64,000 bases of DNA from Mayamaea pseudoterrestris (lineage: Eukaryota > Bacillariophyta > Bacillariophyceae > Sellaphorales > Sellaphoraceae). Each line of letters opens with the position of its first letter. Positions within the stretch are counted from its first letter, which is position 1. The position numbers were made by a program, and so were the translations under genes. The stretch covers positions 124,001-188,000 of the forward strand of contig BROI01000003.1 of assembly GCA_027923505.1 (NCBI GenBank), written 5' to 3'. Below the pieces are notes generated by a model. It saw nothing but the letters and a program-made list of their open reading frames with translations. It searched no databases and was not told where the DNA came from. Below, one piece after another: positions 31,501 to 44,949 of this stretch.

Positions 31501-34500
31501 CCTCCTATTTTCGCGTGCACGGAAACTACCAGTTGACCTGCCTATGTTAACCATCAGAGCATCTTGTGTCCCGACTCGTACAGTGAGTCTCTTAGGTTTA
31601 AGTGGTTCTTCCCAGGAATAATACTGGGATTGGCCTGGCTTTAATAACTGCCATGGATGACCGGAACAACCTTTTTGGCGGTAGTAAATTGTACTGGCAA
31701 CGCAACAATTGTCGATCCGATAGGGTAGAACGGTTTCTTTGCGTATAACTAGGAAAAGACTGTGCTGCAGAGAACGCAATTCTGCTTTTATGTATTCCAA
31801 ATCAAAGGATGTGGAAAGTCCACTAGTAGGCGAAAGCATACGATCACGTGAGAGTGTGGACGATGCATCCTGACCAGTAACAGAAGCTTTCATTCGAAGA
31901 CGACGGAGACGATCTGAGTCATGAGTCGAAAAAAGGTAAGTATGTCAAGGGGTACGGTGCTAGGAAGCATGGAGAAGCGCATAAAGTACGCACCTTCGAT
32001 AGTTCTAAAGCGCAAAACCAATGGAACCACCTCGCCTTCAGACGCCGATGTATTTGCTGATCGGCCGAGGCCGACAGCTGAGCTCACCAGTCGTATGCTT
32101 GCTCTGCGTAGTGTCGCTCGCGGGCGAATGCGAGCTGAGTTCTCGGCAAGCTCCGTCATCCGGCTTCGAAGCTTGTTCATTGTCTCAACAAACGTCAACC
32201 GAGATACAGGCACTCCATCAATCGACAACAACTGGTCCCCTATGTGGACATCAGTTTCATTAAAAGCAAACGAATCCTTCTTCACCGCTTTAACGATTAG
32301 GGTCTTCTCACTTCCCCATTCCGTTTCAAACCAAATGCCCAGCTCGGTGGCCAAAAGATGCAAATTCGTTGATGGCAGGCGAACCTCGTATTCATTGGAC
32401 GCCCTGGTTAACACATGTGGGACCGCCTTCAAGTCCACTGCCTTCGTCACCTTCAAAGTGTGTTCGCCGGGTGAATCTGTCGATATACTAGCAGTAAGGT
32501 TGTATTCGCCGCCTAGATCAACACGCAATAACCTTTCTCTTCGCGAATCCGGCAGTATGAATGGAATAATTTCTGAAGGTCCAGCTGTTGTTACGTAAAG
32601 AGCCGACGGATGGGCGCGAGTAGTACTTGCTACAGGACCATCATATCGCTCATCAAGAATTGTCTCTCGCCCCCACAGTGCTTCATACTGGTTAACTTTT
32701 TTCATGTTTTTCTTGGTCCTGTCTCTCGGGAGGCGCCAACGCCGTTCCTTCATGGCTACGTCGACGGATGTGTCAGCGGCTGATGGACGGAAGATAGAAC
32801 TGTCCTGCCAGAGTCGAATCGCAGAAGGAAGCGCATTGACAACTAAATATCGAGGGAGGAAGCGAACTATTTTTGTGTATCCAGATAACATTCCTGGAGC
32901 TACACTTACCACCATTGTGAGTTCAATCATTCTTCCGTCTCGGCAGTGCATGCTAAAATCAAACGAGCTGAGACTAACAGATATTAACAAACAAACGTTT
33001 TCAAGCGCGCCTAGACAGAACGTACCTCACTACTTGTGAGAAGCCCACAGAATCAAGACTGAAACCCTGCGACCAATCAGATGCGTAGTTAGTAGCACCA
33101 GTACCGTCCCAAAGTTGTACACATAGTTTCTGATGGCCGATTGACAGAACACCTTCGTTGAAATTAAACATGCAAGCAATTTCAGCTAGCTTGGCTACTG
33201 CAAGGTCAACTTCGACTAGGGCTGCTACTTCACTGGGTAGGAGGTCGCATTGGCCTGGCGATGAAGCCAAAGCGCCCGGTGTTCCCGAAAAAACTGTTTT
33301 AGACTCACGACGTTGAAATATCGGCAGGCTTTGTAAAGAGTCAGAATGTTTAACTTGCGCACGGCCGCCGCTGAGTGGTTCAGAACCGTCTCGATCCGGA
33401 CCAGTAACAGTGCCTGAAACAAAACTCTTGCTCTTGTCCTGTCTATACCTTAACGAGTGTTCTGTTGTGTTGACTATCCAAAACGGTGAAAAGATAGAGA
33501 TATGACGTTGACCTCCACCTCCACGAACATTGTCGATGTTTAGCGTTAGTCGCTGACCAAGACTATCGACGACAATAGTTTCCGCCACGACATCTTGTGG
33601 GAAGAACGTGGCGGTGTCTGTGCGATATGTCTTTCCGCCGACATGGTCCATAGCCACCATACCTGCGCGTGCAGATAAATTTGACAATTTTAGCGACCGA
33701 ATAACCTGTAATTTGATCACTTGGCGCCAGACTTACCTAAGTCAAGTCCAAGATCTGATTTCCCGTCTATGCGATTGTTTAAATCTTTCTCTTTGTTTTT
33801 TGTTGCAAACTGGGGGTTTTGAACCAAAAATAATTTCTCGTGGCCACGTTTATCGGGGCTGTCACCTATTTTTGTGAGTGTCTTCCCAAGTTGTTTCGTG
33901 ACGGCTTTACCCGCCTTGCCAATCGACTTTAAACCTGCGAGTCCCTCTGGTGATCGATGGAACCCTTATGAGTTTGAGTCGCCTAACAATTCATATTAAA
34001 CAAATTATAAAGCTTACCTTTCATAGCTCCTCGAGGCTGATCCAGACCATGATGGACCAAGGCGCCCTCGCCAACAGGAGTTTTACAAAAACCAAGATTT
34101 ATGAACAACAAAAGTGGCGCGTCTAATCCAACAGAGTGAACGGACACCAGCTGACCAGGCTCAAGATCCGCAAACCATACGACACTTCGATGAACCGCAT
34201 GCATAAGTTCAAAGCGGCCGCGTTCTGGTAGCAAGTTGGCAACAACAAACGTTGGGTATATCGACAAGGTGTATGCCACAGGACCATGGATCAACTCCTT
34301 CAAGTCATCTTTTGAGGGTGCCTTCACGAGTGGACTTCGCACGATCTCCACTGCATAGCAAAACGGCGACAACCGTTCATTAGTTTCCACAACTACTGGA
34401 CAAGATACTTGCAAACCAGTTTGTGCTTCCAGCTGAGACATGTCTTTTCCGTAGTTACTTTCGAAAAGCGAAGCGGACTCGCTCACGATTCTTGCTAGCT

Positions 34501-37500
34501 GTACTGGGCGTGAAGTGAACTTCACCGTCCCATTTTTCAAATCACTCTCATGCAAAAACGGCATTAATAATTTCCCGTCATCAAGCGCTCGATCATGCGG
34601 TCGCAGCCACAACGAGCCAATATGGCTTCCAGATTGCCGAAGTGCGCTTTCAATAAGGAGAGTTGGAATTTGAAAGCTCTCGCCCGGTTCAACAACAGCA
34701 TCTTCGTTTGTGACAGACGTCTTCGGCCCAAAGTCCGGGCTCGCAAGAAAAGACGTGTCGGGGTCAAAAACAGGGTCCGGGTGCAAAAGCATCGATACTT
34801 TGTGCGAGGTTCGGTTTACAACCGAGAAGAGTGATTTTACTGTCACTTGGCGACCACCGTTCTGCAGACCCACCTCAATTAAGAGCTTGTAGATATTACT
34901 CAAACGCCAATCGCTCACACCCTTCGCGACAAGCTCCGGAAGTCGAGGAACAATATTAATGAAGCTTCTACCAAACGCATCAACTTTTATGCCATGGATC
35001 CAGTGAAAGCCTGGTACTTGCAAATCGATAGCATGCCGGGCGACGTTATCTTGCCCCTGAGGAGCAGTCCCGCGGTTTTGCAAGCCAGGGAAATCGACCT
35101 CAACAACTGACATATTACGTATCACAGACATAGTAGGCCGGAAAAGGAGCTGCGTCGACTTGGTATGATCAAGATAGCTTATCACCAACGACTTCGACTG
35201 ATCTCCGTTGCGTCCACTATCGGGCTTTCTAAGACGAAACTTCTGTCCTGACATATTTCTGATTGAGAAAGCGACCCGATCGTCGTCTCGCAGTCCCGCA
35301 GGTAGCTCCTGAGACACCTTAACCTTCCCGACTGACTCCTCCACGGTCTGTTTCGTCTCTGCAACTAGCTGAGTACCTAATTGTCCAGAGCTTGCACCCA
35401 TTTGTTCGGTTAGGAGCCGACGGAAGGAATCGACGACCTCATCAATGATAACAAGGAGCGCACCTGAAACGTTGACATGAAGGGGAACGTCTGATTCCAG
35501 TGCAATACCAAATCCTCGTTTCCGAGATCTTTCAATAAGGCAAGTGCAGCGATACGGTTCGAGCAATGGTTCCCAACTTCTTGTTTGGCCCAGCTTAAAA
35601 TACTCTCCCCATAATACGCTTTCCATTATCACATTGAGCTCATCCTGAGTGTAATCAATCTTTTGCAATTCCGGATCTGAAGTGTTAAGCTGTGAGGCTG
35701 TGACATTGAACGTCGAGACAGACATGACACCAACAGGAAGATGTGGCCCAAGTACTGGATCGAGAAAGAACAGGCGGACGTCCGCGATTTTCACATAAAG
35801 CAAAAAGCTGGATAAAACTTGACTTGCATCCACTACATGTCCGCTGTCCAATTCTTCGCAATCTTGGGCCTCGGCAGACGCTCGTTTGGTTTTCCCGACC
35901 AAAGTCAAGAAAGTAGACGAAACCAAGGGCATGACTTCAAAGACAAACGTGACATCGCAAATGGATTTGCCCAGATACCGCCTAGGCTGCTCAAACGGTT
36001 TACATATCCTTGCCGGTGCAACTCGCTGAGGCAGGACCGAGATCATCGGTGATACGAGACTGCAGGAATGGCCCTCATCAAAAGGCATCTCGAACGCATA
36101 ATTGGAGTGGTTCGTCAAGAGATTGAAGTTTAACGAGAGCCCGAAGGAAAGATTGTCTACAAGCTTGTGCGCAGTTGAGCTAAACTGAGGCTCACGAAGA
36201 CCAAATCTAATGCATCTGTCATCGAAATACAATTCCAGATTCCTTGCAACAAGTTCTTGCACAGTAAACGTCCGCAGCGAAGAATAGTGATACCAGATGC
36301 CATCAGCGTGAGTCCTCACACCCGGAGTGGCTAGGGAGGTGGAATCGCATGCCATGGACAAGCAAGGGTTCACCAGCCAGAGACGAAAGTCAAGGTTGTT
36401 TCCAGGCAAGTCCCACTCTTCGGTTTCCTCCGTACTTTTTATTAATGATTGCTGAAGTTGCGTCTTCAGTTCACAATTGCGCTTAGTTGCATCGAATGCA
36501 GGATGGCCAAAGATAGGATCGGAGAAATAGCTTGATACGAAACTCAAAAGTCGAAAGATCGATGAAAACTCATTGAGATTGGATCGTCCACTATCAACCC
36601 CCAGATTGTATAGCGTCCATTTTGGGGTCATGCAAATATTCATCTGGAACGACTGCGGCAGTTGCTTCGTAAGTAAATTGTAATCACCATTTAGCCCAAA
36701 GGTAAGATCAGCATGAGATATGACATTGTCGCCATCGCCGTGCGGAATATTGAAGACTTTGTCAAACGTCTTGCCTTCGTCGACAAATAGGACGTCCGTA
36801 CAGCCAGATCCGACACGGCTAATTCCTTTCCAATCGTTTGCAATATGAATGACGGGGTTACAGAACTCCAATCGCAGTGCACCGGAGGATGATTCGTTGC
36901 AAACTTCGGTGACGCCAAAATAACCGGTGTCAAAGCTACATCGGAGACCAATGTATCGCATGTGGACGCAAACTTCAGACTTGAAAGTTGTGAGTTGACT
37001 GACAACAGATTGGAACTCTTTCGTTCCGAACTCCGGAAAAGGCATCTTAAGATAAGATGGGAGCGCAACGCCCGCCAACTGAGAAATCGGATAAGGAAAG
37101 TGCATCGGAAGTTCTTGCATATTGGAGAACCAAATCGATAGAAGTAGGCACCATTGCGAGAGTGCCACGTCGAGGGATAAACGATTAGATAGCATTCCGA
37201 ATGGCTCAGTCAGCAAAATTCGTGTATGAGGCGCTTTGTCAAATAAAATATCCAAGTCCACTGGCTCGGTAGTTATTCTCTTCCAAACACGCGAACGTCT
37301 TTCATCGCTGACTAGCGTGGCGTTAGCCGCTTCGGCAAGCATTGCAATGTCGCGAATTGCGTACACTGGTTTGTTGGAGGCGGCTTTACCGTCCACAGTG
37401 TAGTAGTATCGAAATGCTGCATTTTGTGCGCTATCGTAAAACTCGTCCAAGTCTCCCAGGGCAGTAAACAATTGAACGTTTCGGCATTCGATCTCTACTC

Positions 37501-40500
37501 TTTCGACAGGAGCACATGCATGGTTTATAGAATCGTTAAGTGTGTTAGGTTCTTTCAGGTCCTGTTCTACTGCGCTATACCTCTGCAGAATTGTTGACTC
37601 CGTTGGCATCTGAAATGTGGACGAGGCAAGATATGTCATGATTCGAATTTCCTTCGCTTCAATTGCCGTGGCGTCTAAGCTTGAGCTCAGACGTGGGATA
37701 GTAAGAGATGTGTTATGCATTTCACACCTAAATCGCATTCGTGATCTCTCTTTATTGTTGGCTGGCGCTCGAGGAACAAGGAGCTTTAGGCATGGAATAA
37801 GGCCGTCTGGCTCAGCCAAGAAGAATTGACTGCATTCGCTGACATACTGCTGTAGAAAACAAATCTGAAGATCGCATGTCGTCACAGTGAGCGACAGTCC
37901 TTTAGCGTCTGACTGCATCTCGACCTGGACCGGCATTGACGGCGTGTCGGTTGAGACCGTGATAGCGTCAGGATGCAGCTCGCCACCCGCAGTCAAGTTC
38001 TCCATAAGTATTGACTCAATTGCAATGGATAGCATCTTGACATTTGCGTCTGGCTTATTTTTTACCAGGCAGCCCTCAGTCGTTAATCGACTAAATGGAG
38101 TCAAGTCTTCCGAGGCGAACAAGACTGAAAAGGATGATGACCAGCATAAAACTCTTGACTTAGATGTAACGACTGACCGAGCGACTTCACGATCTGCCCT
38201 TTCAGTCCTATCCCGCGGAGTATTCAGAAACGGTCCAGCTACATCCCAAAAGACCGAAGCAAGCGTTCTGGTGACAGAAGTTGAGCATAGAAACTCAACA
38301 TCACAAACCTCAAGATCATGCAAAGACTCCCGTCTTCTCTCGCCAGCTCCTGCTTCGTTCACATCGGATGCTAGTGCATTAAGGGAAAGACCACCTTTGC
38401 CAAACGGGCTGTCCTCGTCCATCAGGAACATCTGAAGGCAAGCGCCGATGGTGGATGCACTCGACGTCGAGTTGTCTTGTTCATGCGGAATGCTGTCATT
38501 GTCGCTGCCATCCCGCACATCACCAATCTGCCGGTTAGCTATCCGTATAACATTCAGTCCGGTGCTTTCGGACACAGTCGCAGAATCTAAGCTTACATTG
38601 ACATATGTGTCATAGTATGCCCTAACGAAGGCACAGCATATTCCGGCAGGGACGTCGAGGCCAATGTCAGGCGGAGTGCTGTAGTCATCGCGAACCATGT
38701 CGAGAAGGCCGCGGAAAGACGCCAACGTTTCTTCCACTGAATCTTGTACCATTTTATGCACCAGATTTTCGTCAATCGTTTCGTTGCTGAGTACATAAGC
38801 ACGATTGCGGAGGGTAGAGGCATCGACGATTGAAGCGCCCGAGGGTATAATTTCGAGAAATTTGAGAAGCGAAGCATTAACAACTTCCCAAGCGTCGTCC
38901 AACGAGAGTCTTATCCCATTTAGCTTGTCAATACATATCTGCATCGCAGACGCGAGAGCTTCTTCATGTGGAAAGGTTCGGTCGAACGAAGAAGCGAACA
39001 ATAAGAATCCATGAAGGATTTGCTGAAACTGTTTCTCCGGAGATACACCATTAAATTGCTCTGTCAGGTCCTTCGTTTTAAACATTGAGATCCTTACTCT
39101 TTTAAGGTGCAGGTCGGCCCTGAACAATAGGAGCCGTGAAAGAATCTCCAATCGCGGAAGTAACGGACTGCAGCTTTCGTCGGATACGTCGGAATCGTTC
39201 TGAACAGAAAATAGATGTAAATGTGGAAGACCTTCAAGTCTGTCTTTAGAAAGCATTACATGAATGTCCGAAGCTTCAATTGTACATTCATGTCTGGCTC
39301 GATTCCTGTCGCCGACAGAATCAACATTAACTACAACAAGAGCTTCGAAATCAACAGGGTGCTCAAACATGCTCTGACTGACAGTCCAGTTGAATTGAGA
39401 ACTTTGACAGTCGACTACAATATCAACCCCAGTCATGGTATAGACCTAGGAGGCGACAAAAGCAAATATTTAGAGATACGAGGTTTATGCATATCACTCA
39501 AATGAAAAGGAAACTTACCCAGTTTTGCGCTACGAAAGTTGGCCGTAATGACTTAATATCTCTAATCCGTAGCATGCGGAGGCTCCGAACTACTGACTTA
39601 TTGTCAACGTCGCCATGTGTATAGATGTCGTCGTGGTCGGTATCATTATCGTTGGCTAATGGTGAAACAAATGATCCGCTGTAGGCTTCAATGAGACCGG
39701 ATCTCAGCATTACGCCCGATTTACTTGATGACAACGACAAGGAGATAAACGATTTTTCCTGGGAACTCCCACCTTTCGCCAATGAGGCATATTCCTCGGT
39801 AAAAGGAATGACGACTTTAAGACCATGGAGTCGAATAGAAGAGTTAATAACTCTCGGTTGTGTCGCGGATGTCAACGCTCTCACGCGTTGCCTTGCTTCC
39901 TCCGCCTGACTCACTTTTACAAGCCTGGTCGGTAATCGAATAGGTGATCTGAAAGCGCGTTTTATCTCATCAACTGTTTCCATGTGAACGACAATCAAGA
40001 TGGGAGACGTGTCCAATTGACATACGCTCTCGGACTTGGTTGTAAGAATCGACAAGGTCGTCGCATCCATCTCGCGACGTTGCGAAACGACGGGATTGTT
40101 AATCATCGAATCACCATCGCTTTCCGAACCAACACTAAGAAAACAATAGTCTTTGACGCCTAAGGCGTATATCCCGCCTATATTCATGTTCATATTTCGC
40201 GACCTTGGACTACTAGTGCTGACTGAGAGTCGCGAACAGGTTATGGAAAGGCGGAGAAGAGCATTCTCGGGATCCTTGAACAACAAAAAGTCAGTCGATG
40301 GTAATATCGGCCCGTCGTCTATGCTTTCACCATCAACAATTGGATTCTGCTTGCTATTTCCTTCCTTATAAAATCGCTGATCATCGGTAAGAACGGACAC
40401 ATCAGTCGTCGTGGCGTCGCTTGTCGAGAGGCTAACATCACTCGAAACAACATAGTCATAGTCAACCAAGCGGAGTTGGGGAGGATCATCGTCTTTTACA

Positions 40501-43010
40501 ATAACCAACTCAAGTTTCTCAACATCTAAAGAAAAACTGAGACGTAAAGCACTTAGCTCGTCCGCTCCTTGATTTTCAGCTCCTTGAAGTTCCAATGCCG
40601 TCTTCACCATCCCTCCGGACTCCGCCGTATGCGCAATAGTGGCTTCCTCTACGATAGAAGGAGCATTTACTTCCAAATGCGCTGGAGATGAGTAGCTAGT
40701 AAACCTTGCGAGCTCCCTTACGCCAACATCATGCCGCGTTCGTGCTATTTCGGCTTGCCTGCCAATCCACGCCATATTACTTGAAATATTTTTCGTGTTC
40801 CCAAGCAGTCGTCGCCCGTCTGGCGGTTTCCTGCGAGGCGTTCGATGGTTTCCCGGACCCTCAATACCACAAACATCAAGAAGGGATCCTGTCAACTCAG
40901 TGCGTCCGCGAGCGTATAACTGTCGAGCGATGGCGCGGTAGAGGAGGATCTGCTCCATACATAGCTCGTCCTCAATAGCCAATAATTTCGATTGCAATGC
41001 AATGTCCTCATAATCGTCCTTGTTAAGATGAACACATGTGTATAGCTTTATGTACTCCTCTCTTTTATAACGTTGCTTTTTCCAGTCAAATGACAAAAAC
41101 ATGTGTTGAAACTGCACTCGTAAACGACGTCGCTGACGCAACTCCCGAATAATCACTCGAACAGCATACCTCCACCACCAATTAACAACTCGCCGCCTAT
41201 GATGGGTGATACTAATTGTTGACACATCTGCGGATACGGCAGTAGTTGTCTTTGGCATAATGTCAACGTCATTGTCATCAGCTGTAGTGTGTTCTTTCCG
41301 CCTTTTCTTTTCGTGCAGCACCTCAGCTATTGTTTTCGATGGCCGCCCATTTCTGATTCGTGCGCTCGAGGCCAGCAGTGTGCCCAGTAGTGCGTAATGT
41401 CTCGTCGAGCAAACAAGCTCGACAGAACCCATCACCATAGTCGACGTTAAATGAGGTACAAGCAATCCCCTCGTGGACATGTCATATGCCACCTTTAAAT
41501 TTTCTGCTTGTACAAGAGGTTCCACAGTGGAACAAGAAAATTCATCTCCTTGAGTTGTCCTGCTACGTGCCAATGACGGACGAGCGCCGACTCTGTGTCG
41601 AGACTCGCTATATGGTTTACTTTGTATGATCGCGTCAGAGGCCTTTTCGTGTCCATCGATTTCGTGAACACTGGAGCGACTTCGAAGACTGCCACTTTCA
41701 ACATTATGCATCATCGTCTCCGGAATTGATGCTACAGTTTCTTCTTCTACATGGTTGCCATCATCCTGACTCACTGATGGAGCCTTGTCGCGCTTACCTC
41801 GACGCTTCGACGATGCAAGAGACGCGGAACCTTCATGCGACGCGCCAGTGAGTGCTGTCGGAACTGTCTCATCTATCACCACCTTTGTCAAAGGAACCGT
41901 CGCGGCTTTTCGTTTGTCCAGTGAGTATGGATAGAATATTGAATACGTCAAACTCGCATCGACGGGCCGGAGCACAAATTCCTTGGTAGAGGGATCACCT
42001 TCGACACGTTGTCGCGACCTGCCGTCGGTACGTTCCGTCGTTTGCCGCACATAGACTCCTAATCCTGTCACCTTGATGCACTTGTCCACGTGGTCACCAT
42101 CGTCATTATTGCTGTTGCTGCTGTTTTGCGCTGCATTGACTTCCACTTCGCCGACCGGAGCAGCTTCCTTGCCAGCCATGACATGCGTCAGCGGCAGCAT
42201 GAATCCCAGCTCGACTCCATCCTGGATCAAAATAATCTTGACGTTTTCAATCGTCATGGCCAAGCCACTATGAAACCTCCACAAAAAGTCCTTGGTGGCA
42301 CTCTGCAGCCAAGCATCCCACCAATTACTCTTGAGTTCGTCAGCAAAAGCGGTGGCACCATTCTCATTCTGCTGCTGCAACTTTGACAGATTCTGCTGCT
42401 GCTGCTGGTCGCGCTTGTGCACGCTGCGCAGCCACGGTCCCATGGGATGTCCTCGCGACTGCCGTCGCTCCGCCTCGCGCAGGCGACTCTGCTTGACTTC
42501 GCGCAAAAAATCGGACTGTGAAGGTGGAATCGACGGAGATGCGTGACTACTTGGTGCGTCATTGTCGTCAAAGACCATGTCGGGAAAGAGTATTTGACTT
42601 TCACTACTTGCATCTTTTGCGTCATTTTCATTCTCAGTCACTGCTGCTGCTGCTGCTGTACGTTCCTCCCATTCCTCGACACTCTCCAGTCCAAGTACAA
42701 TGCAAACGTTTTGCACCACGACTTGCACGTCGCCCTGCCCCCACACCAGCCGCTTCCACGGAATGGTCACGGTCAAGTTTCCAATCTTGCTCGAAATCAG
42801 TTTGAACCGCAGTGGCGGTTTACCTAAAGCAGCAGCAGCAGATGCATGCGCATTCAGTAGTGGATAAATGGCGTCGTGGCGGAGGGAAACGTTGGTGAGC
42901 TGCAAGTGACCGCTCCACACGCCCAGCGTGAGTTGCTCGGGATCAAATTCCAAGTAGTTGGATAAAAGGTCGGATATTTTGCGCGAGGGATTGTACATGT
43001 AGGATGACAT
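25542..43010 (-). CDS. VPS13: VPS13-family lipid-transfer protein, seven exons, about 5680 residues
   Basis: Exons: 43010-39519, 39445-34018, 33964-33737, 33662-33026, 32952-31994, 31913-28410, 28345-25542; every junction is GT-AG and keeps frame. The start MSSYMYNPSRKISDLLSNYL opens the chorein domain that caps the lipid channel; exons 1-2 form the long bridge region. Exons 2-6 carry the adaptor-binding (VAB) modules with repeated invariant Asn: FSVVNRTSHK, FVVANLLPER, FWIVNTTEHS, YLVVNALPSA. Exon 5 has a PDZ-like GDQLLSIDG. Exon 6 has a C2 domain (VVTIHEANGLDTDTF, GACNPYAEVSL) and a second C2-like region (VVIRLHTALNLPDSYTG). Exon 7 has the VPS13 C-terminal domain (GVRDLVLTPSQAF, GVAKGTLSLF), a PH-like domain and a coiled coil near residue 5550. 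VPS13 moves bulk phospholipid at membrane contacts. The exon 5/6 junction has an alternative. A longer frame to 43151 lacks chorein features. Confidence 0.88.
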
Positions 43011-43312
43011 GATGTTCGTACTATGTGAGACAATCAGTGCCAAGCCTTGTTCTTGTTCTCGTTCTGCTGCAGTCGGGTCGCAGTTGAAGCCGTGGATTGC
43101 TGCGTGTGTTCTTTCGTGCCTCTGATCAAAACTATTTTGCTTGACCAGCAAGCAAATTGGATATATACTGATAGTAACAAAGTGGTACAGTCGGTTGCGT
43201 CTCTGCTTAATTCAGGAAACAGCAGGCATGCGATAGTGTCGTGCAGTCATGGTGGAGAGGATGCGTTCCGTCAGATTTTAGTAACGCTGCGACTTTTGTG
43301 TTGCTCTGCGAC
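43011..43312. promoter_or_regulatory. divergent promoter region, VPS13 / sulfotransferase
   Basis: About 300 bp separate the two start codons. A GATATATACTGATAG-like AT string near 43158 could be a TATA element in either direction. Nothing else is seen. Confidence 0.4.
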
Positions 43313-44615
43313 ATGAAAAAGACATTTTTTCGTGATATGCACGAGTCACAAATCGCTCGCATCCACCATGGCGACATGGGCCGCTCTTGCTGGTTGCTTT
43401 CCGCACTTTTCGCGGCTGCACTATTCTTTGGCATTGTCAATATTGGTATAGGAAGCGTCTTCACGTCCCATAGTGCAAAACATGGTGCGCTTCTTGCTCC
43501 CGCTCGCTCTGACTCAAAGAGTAATGACGCTACTTCTCCACAATCACGACCACCACTCGACTCGATACTGCACGGCAAATGGAACATTACGGGCGACCCC
43601 AGCTGGTTGCTGCACTTTGCCATTATTGGATTCCCCAAGTGCGGCACCAGCACCATGATGCATCACCTTGGTCAGCACGAGCAAGTCTCTATTTTTGCGG
43701 ACGAGCGATGCGATTTGGCCTACAACCAGCAGGCAATGCTCATCAGGGACAGCTACAATCATCTCGCGAAAGAAAAGACGCGCGGCATGAAATGCCCCAT
43801 GCTGCTAGAGTCGACGCAGCTGGGAATGAGAAACATGCAAAGGTATTTTTACAAGACGAAGTATATTGTGGGCATTCGACATCCAGGTGCGTGGTGCGTG
43901 TGATGCAAACGAGTAGCATTGACTCTCAATGTTTCATTGCTGCTATTGACAGCTCACTTGTTCACTTTTTGCCATTTTGATTACAGTCCTTTGGTTTGAA
44001 TCATTCTACAACTTTCGCATACAAAACGAGTTTCCCATGCCTCCACCCAATCAACTTTTCGGCAAGTGCACCAAGGGCGGCTACAACGTTTGCACCTTTC
44101 GATCCAGCTTTCACCTGTTTCTCAGCAATCTAAACATGACGCCCATGGACTCAAACGAGCTAGCATACATTGACAGCGACTATCACAAGGCAATGGATAC
44201 GTTGCCAGTGTCGGCTAGCCGTCCCAATGTGTTTCTGTACGAGCTGTCGCAACTGACGTCAAGAAACGACGCGGCGGGAGAGTTGGACCTTCGTCGCGCC
44301 CTGCAATCCTTTCTTGGTCTATCGTTACCCATCAAGCCCTTTATTTGGATCAAACCGGGCGTGGAGCACAAGAATTCCACAACGAAACAGCAAATTGACG
44401 CAAACAAGATTGACATTTGCCAACACCAATATGACAGCTTGCGCGAAACGCTGCAGACGCAAGCGACCAACGTTTCCTTGTGGATTCGCAGGCATTTTCT
44501 GCACGCTCCCGGAGTTTTTGTCAGCAACAAGAAACGGTTCAACGACATCATGGAAGGCTGGGAGAAGGATCCATGTTTGCAGCGACAATGGCGCAAGGAG
44601 CAAAAGACAAGTTGA
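43313..44615 (+). CDS. Golgi-type sulfotransferase, two exons
   Basis: Exons 43313-43886 and 43987-44615 join across a 100-bp GT-AG intron to 400 residues. The junction reads IRHPVLWFESFYNFR, the block expected after the 3'-phosphate site of PAPS-dependent sulfotransferases. IIGFPKCGTSTMMHHL at about 104-119 is the 5'-phosphosulfate loop, with its Lys. A membrane anchor at about residues 25-48 makes it a type II protein. Such enzymes move sulfate from PAPS to sugars or tyrosines in the secretory pathway. Algal cell surfaces are rich in sulfated polysaccharide, which is a plausible acceptor, but that is inference. An in-frame GTG start at 43241 is ignored in favour of the ATG. Confidence 0.82.
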
Positions 44616-44949
44616 TAGATTATAACCTGGCCTGTTTCCTTGGCGACACGTAAACAAAGCGTCGGATTGTTACAGCAATGAACTTGCACAGGGCAGCGAC
44701 TTACCGTCGGGCGGCATGAGTGATCACTCCACGCTTACTGTATCGCAGGCCCTCGCAGCACAAATCACACAGTTTTTGCCCTTGCGTCACGATAATGTAC
44801 TCCTTACGTGCTTTAGTTAACTACAGCAAATTAAAAATTTAGAATATAACGCAACAGTTAGATATACAAGGTTACAGCAGCGTAAGGCACATACAAGCCT
44901 GGCAAAAAAGTGCCGGCAATTACAACAGAGTCGCTATTTACGCAATTCG
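44616..44949. other. convergent 3' intergenic region
   Basis: About 330 bp between converging genes. It is AT-rich around 44815-44850 and probably contains both polyadenylation sites. No gene is seen. Confidence 0.4.

Noticed and set aside
33690-33736. A 31-bp intron in VPS13 ending at TTACAG
   Set aside because: It is shorter than any other intron here and breaks the frame; the acceptor at 33663 gives a 74-bp intron in frame.
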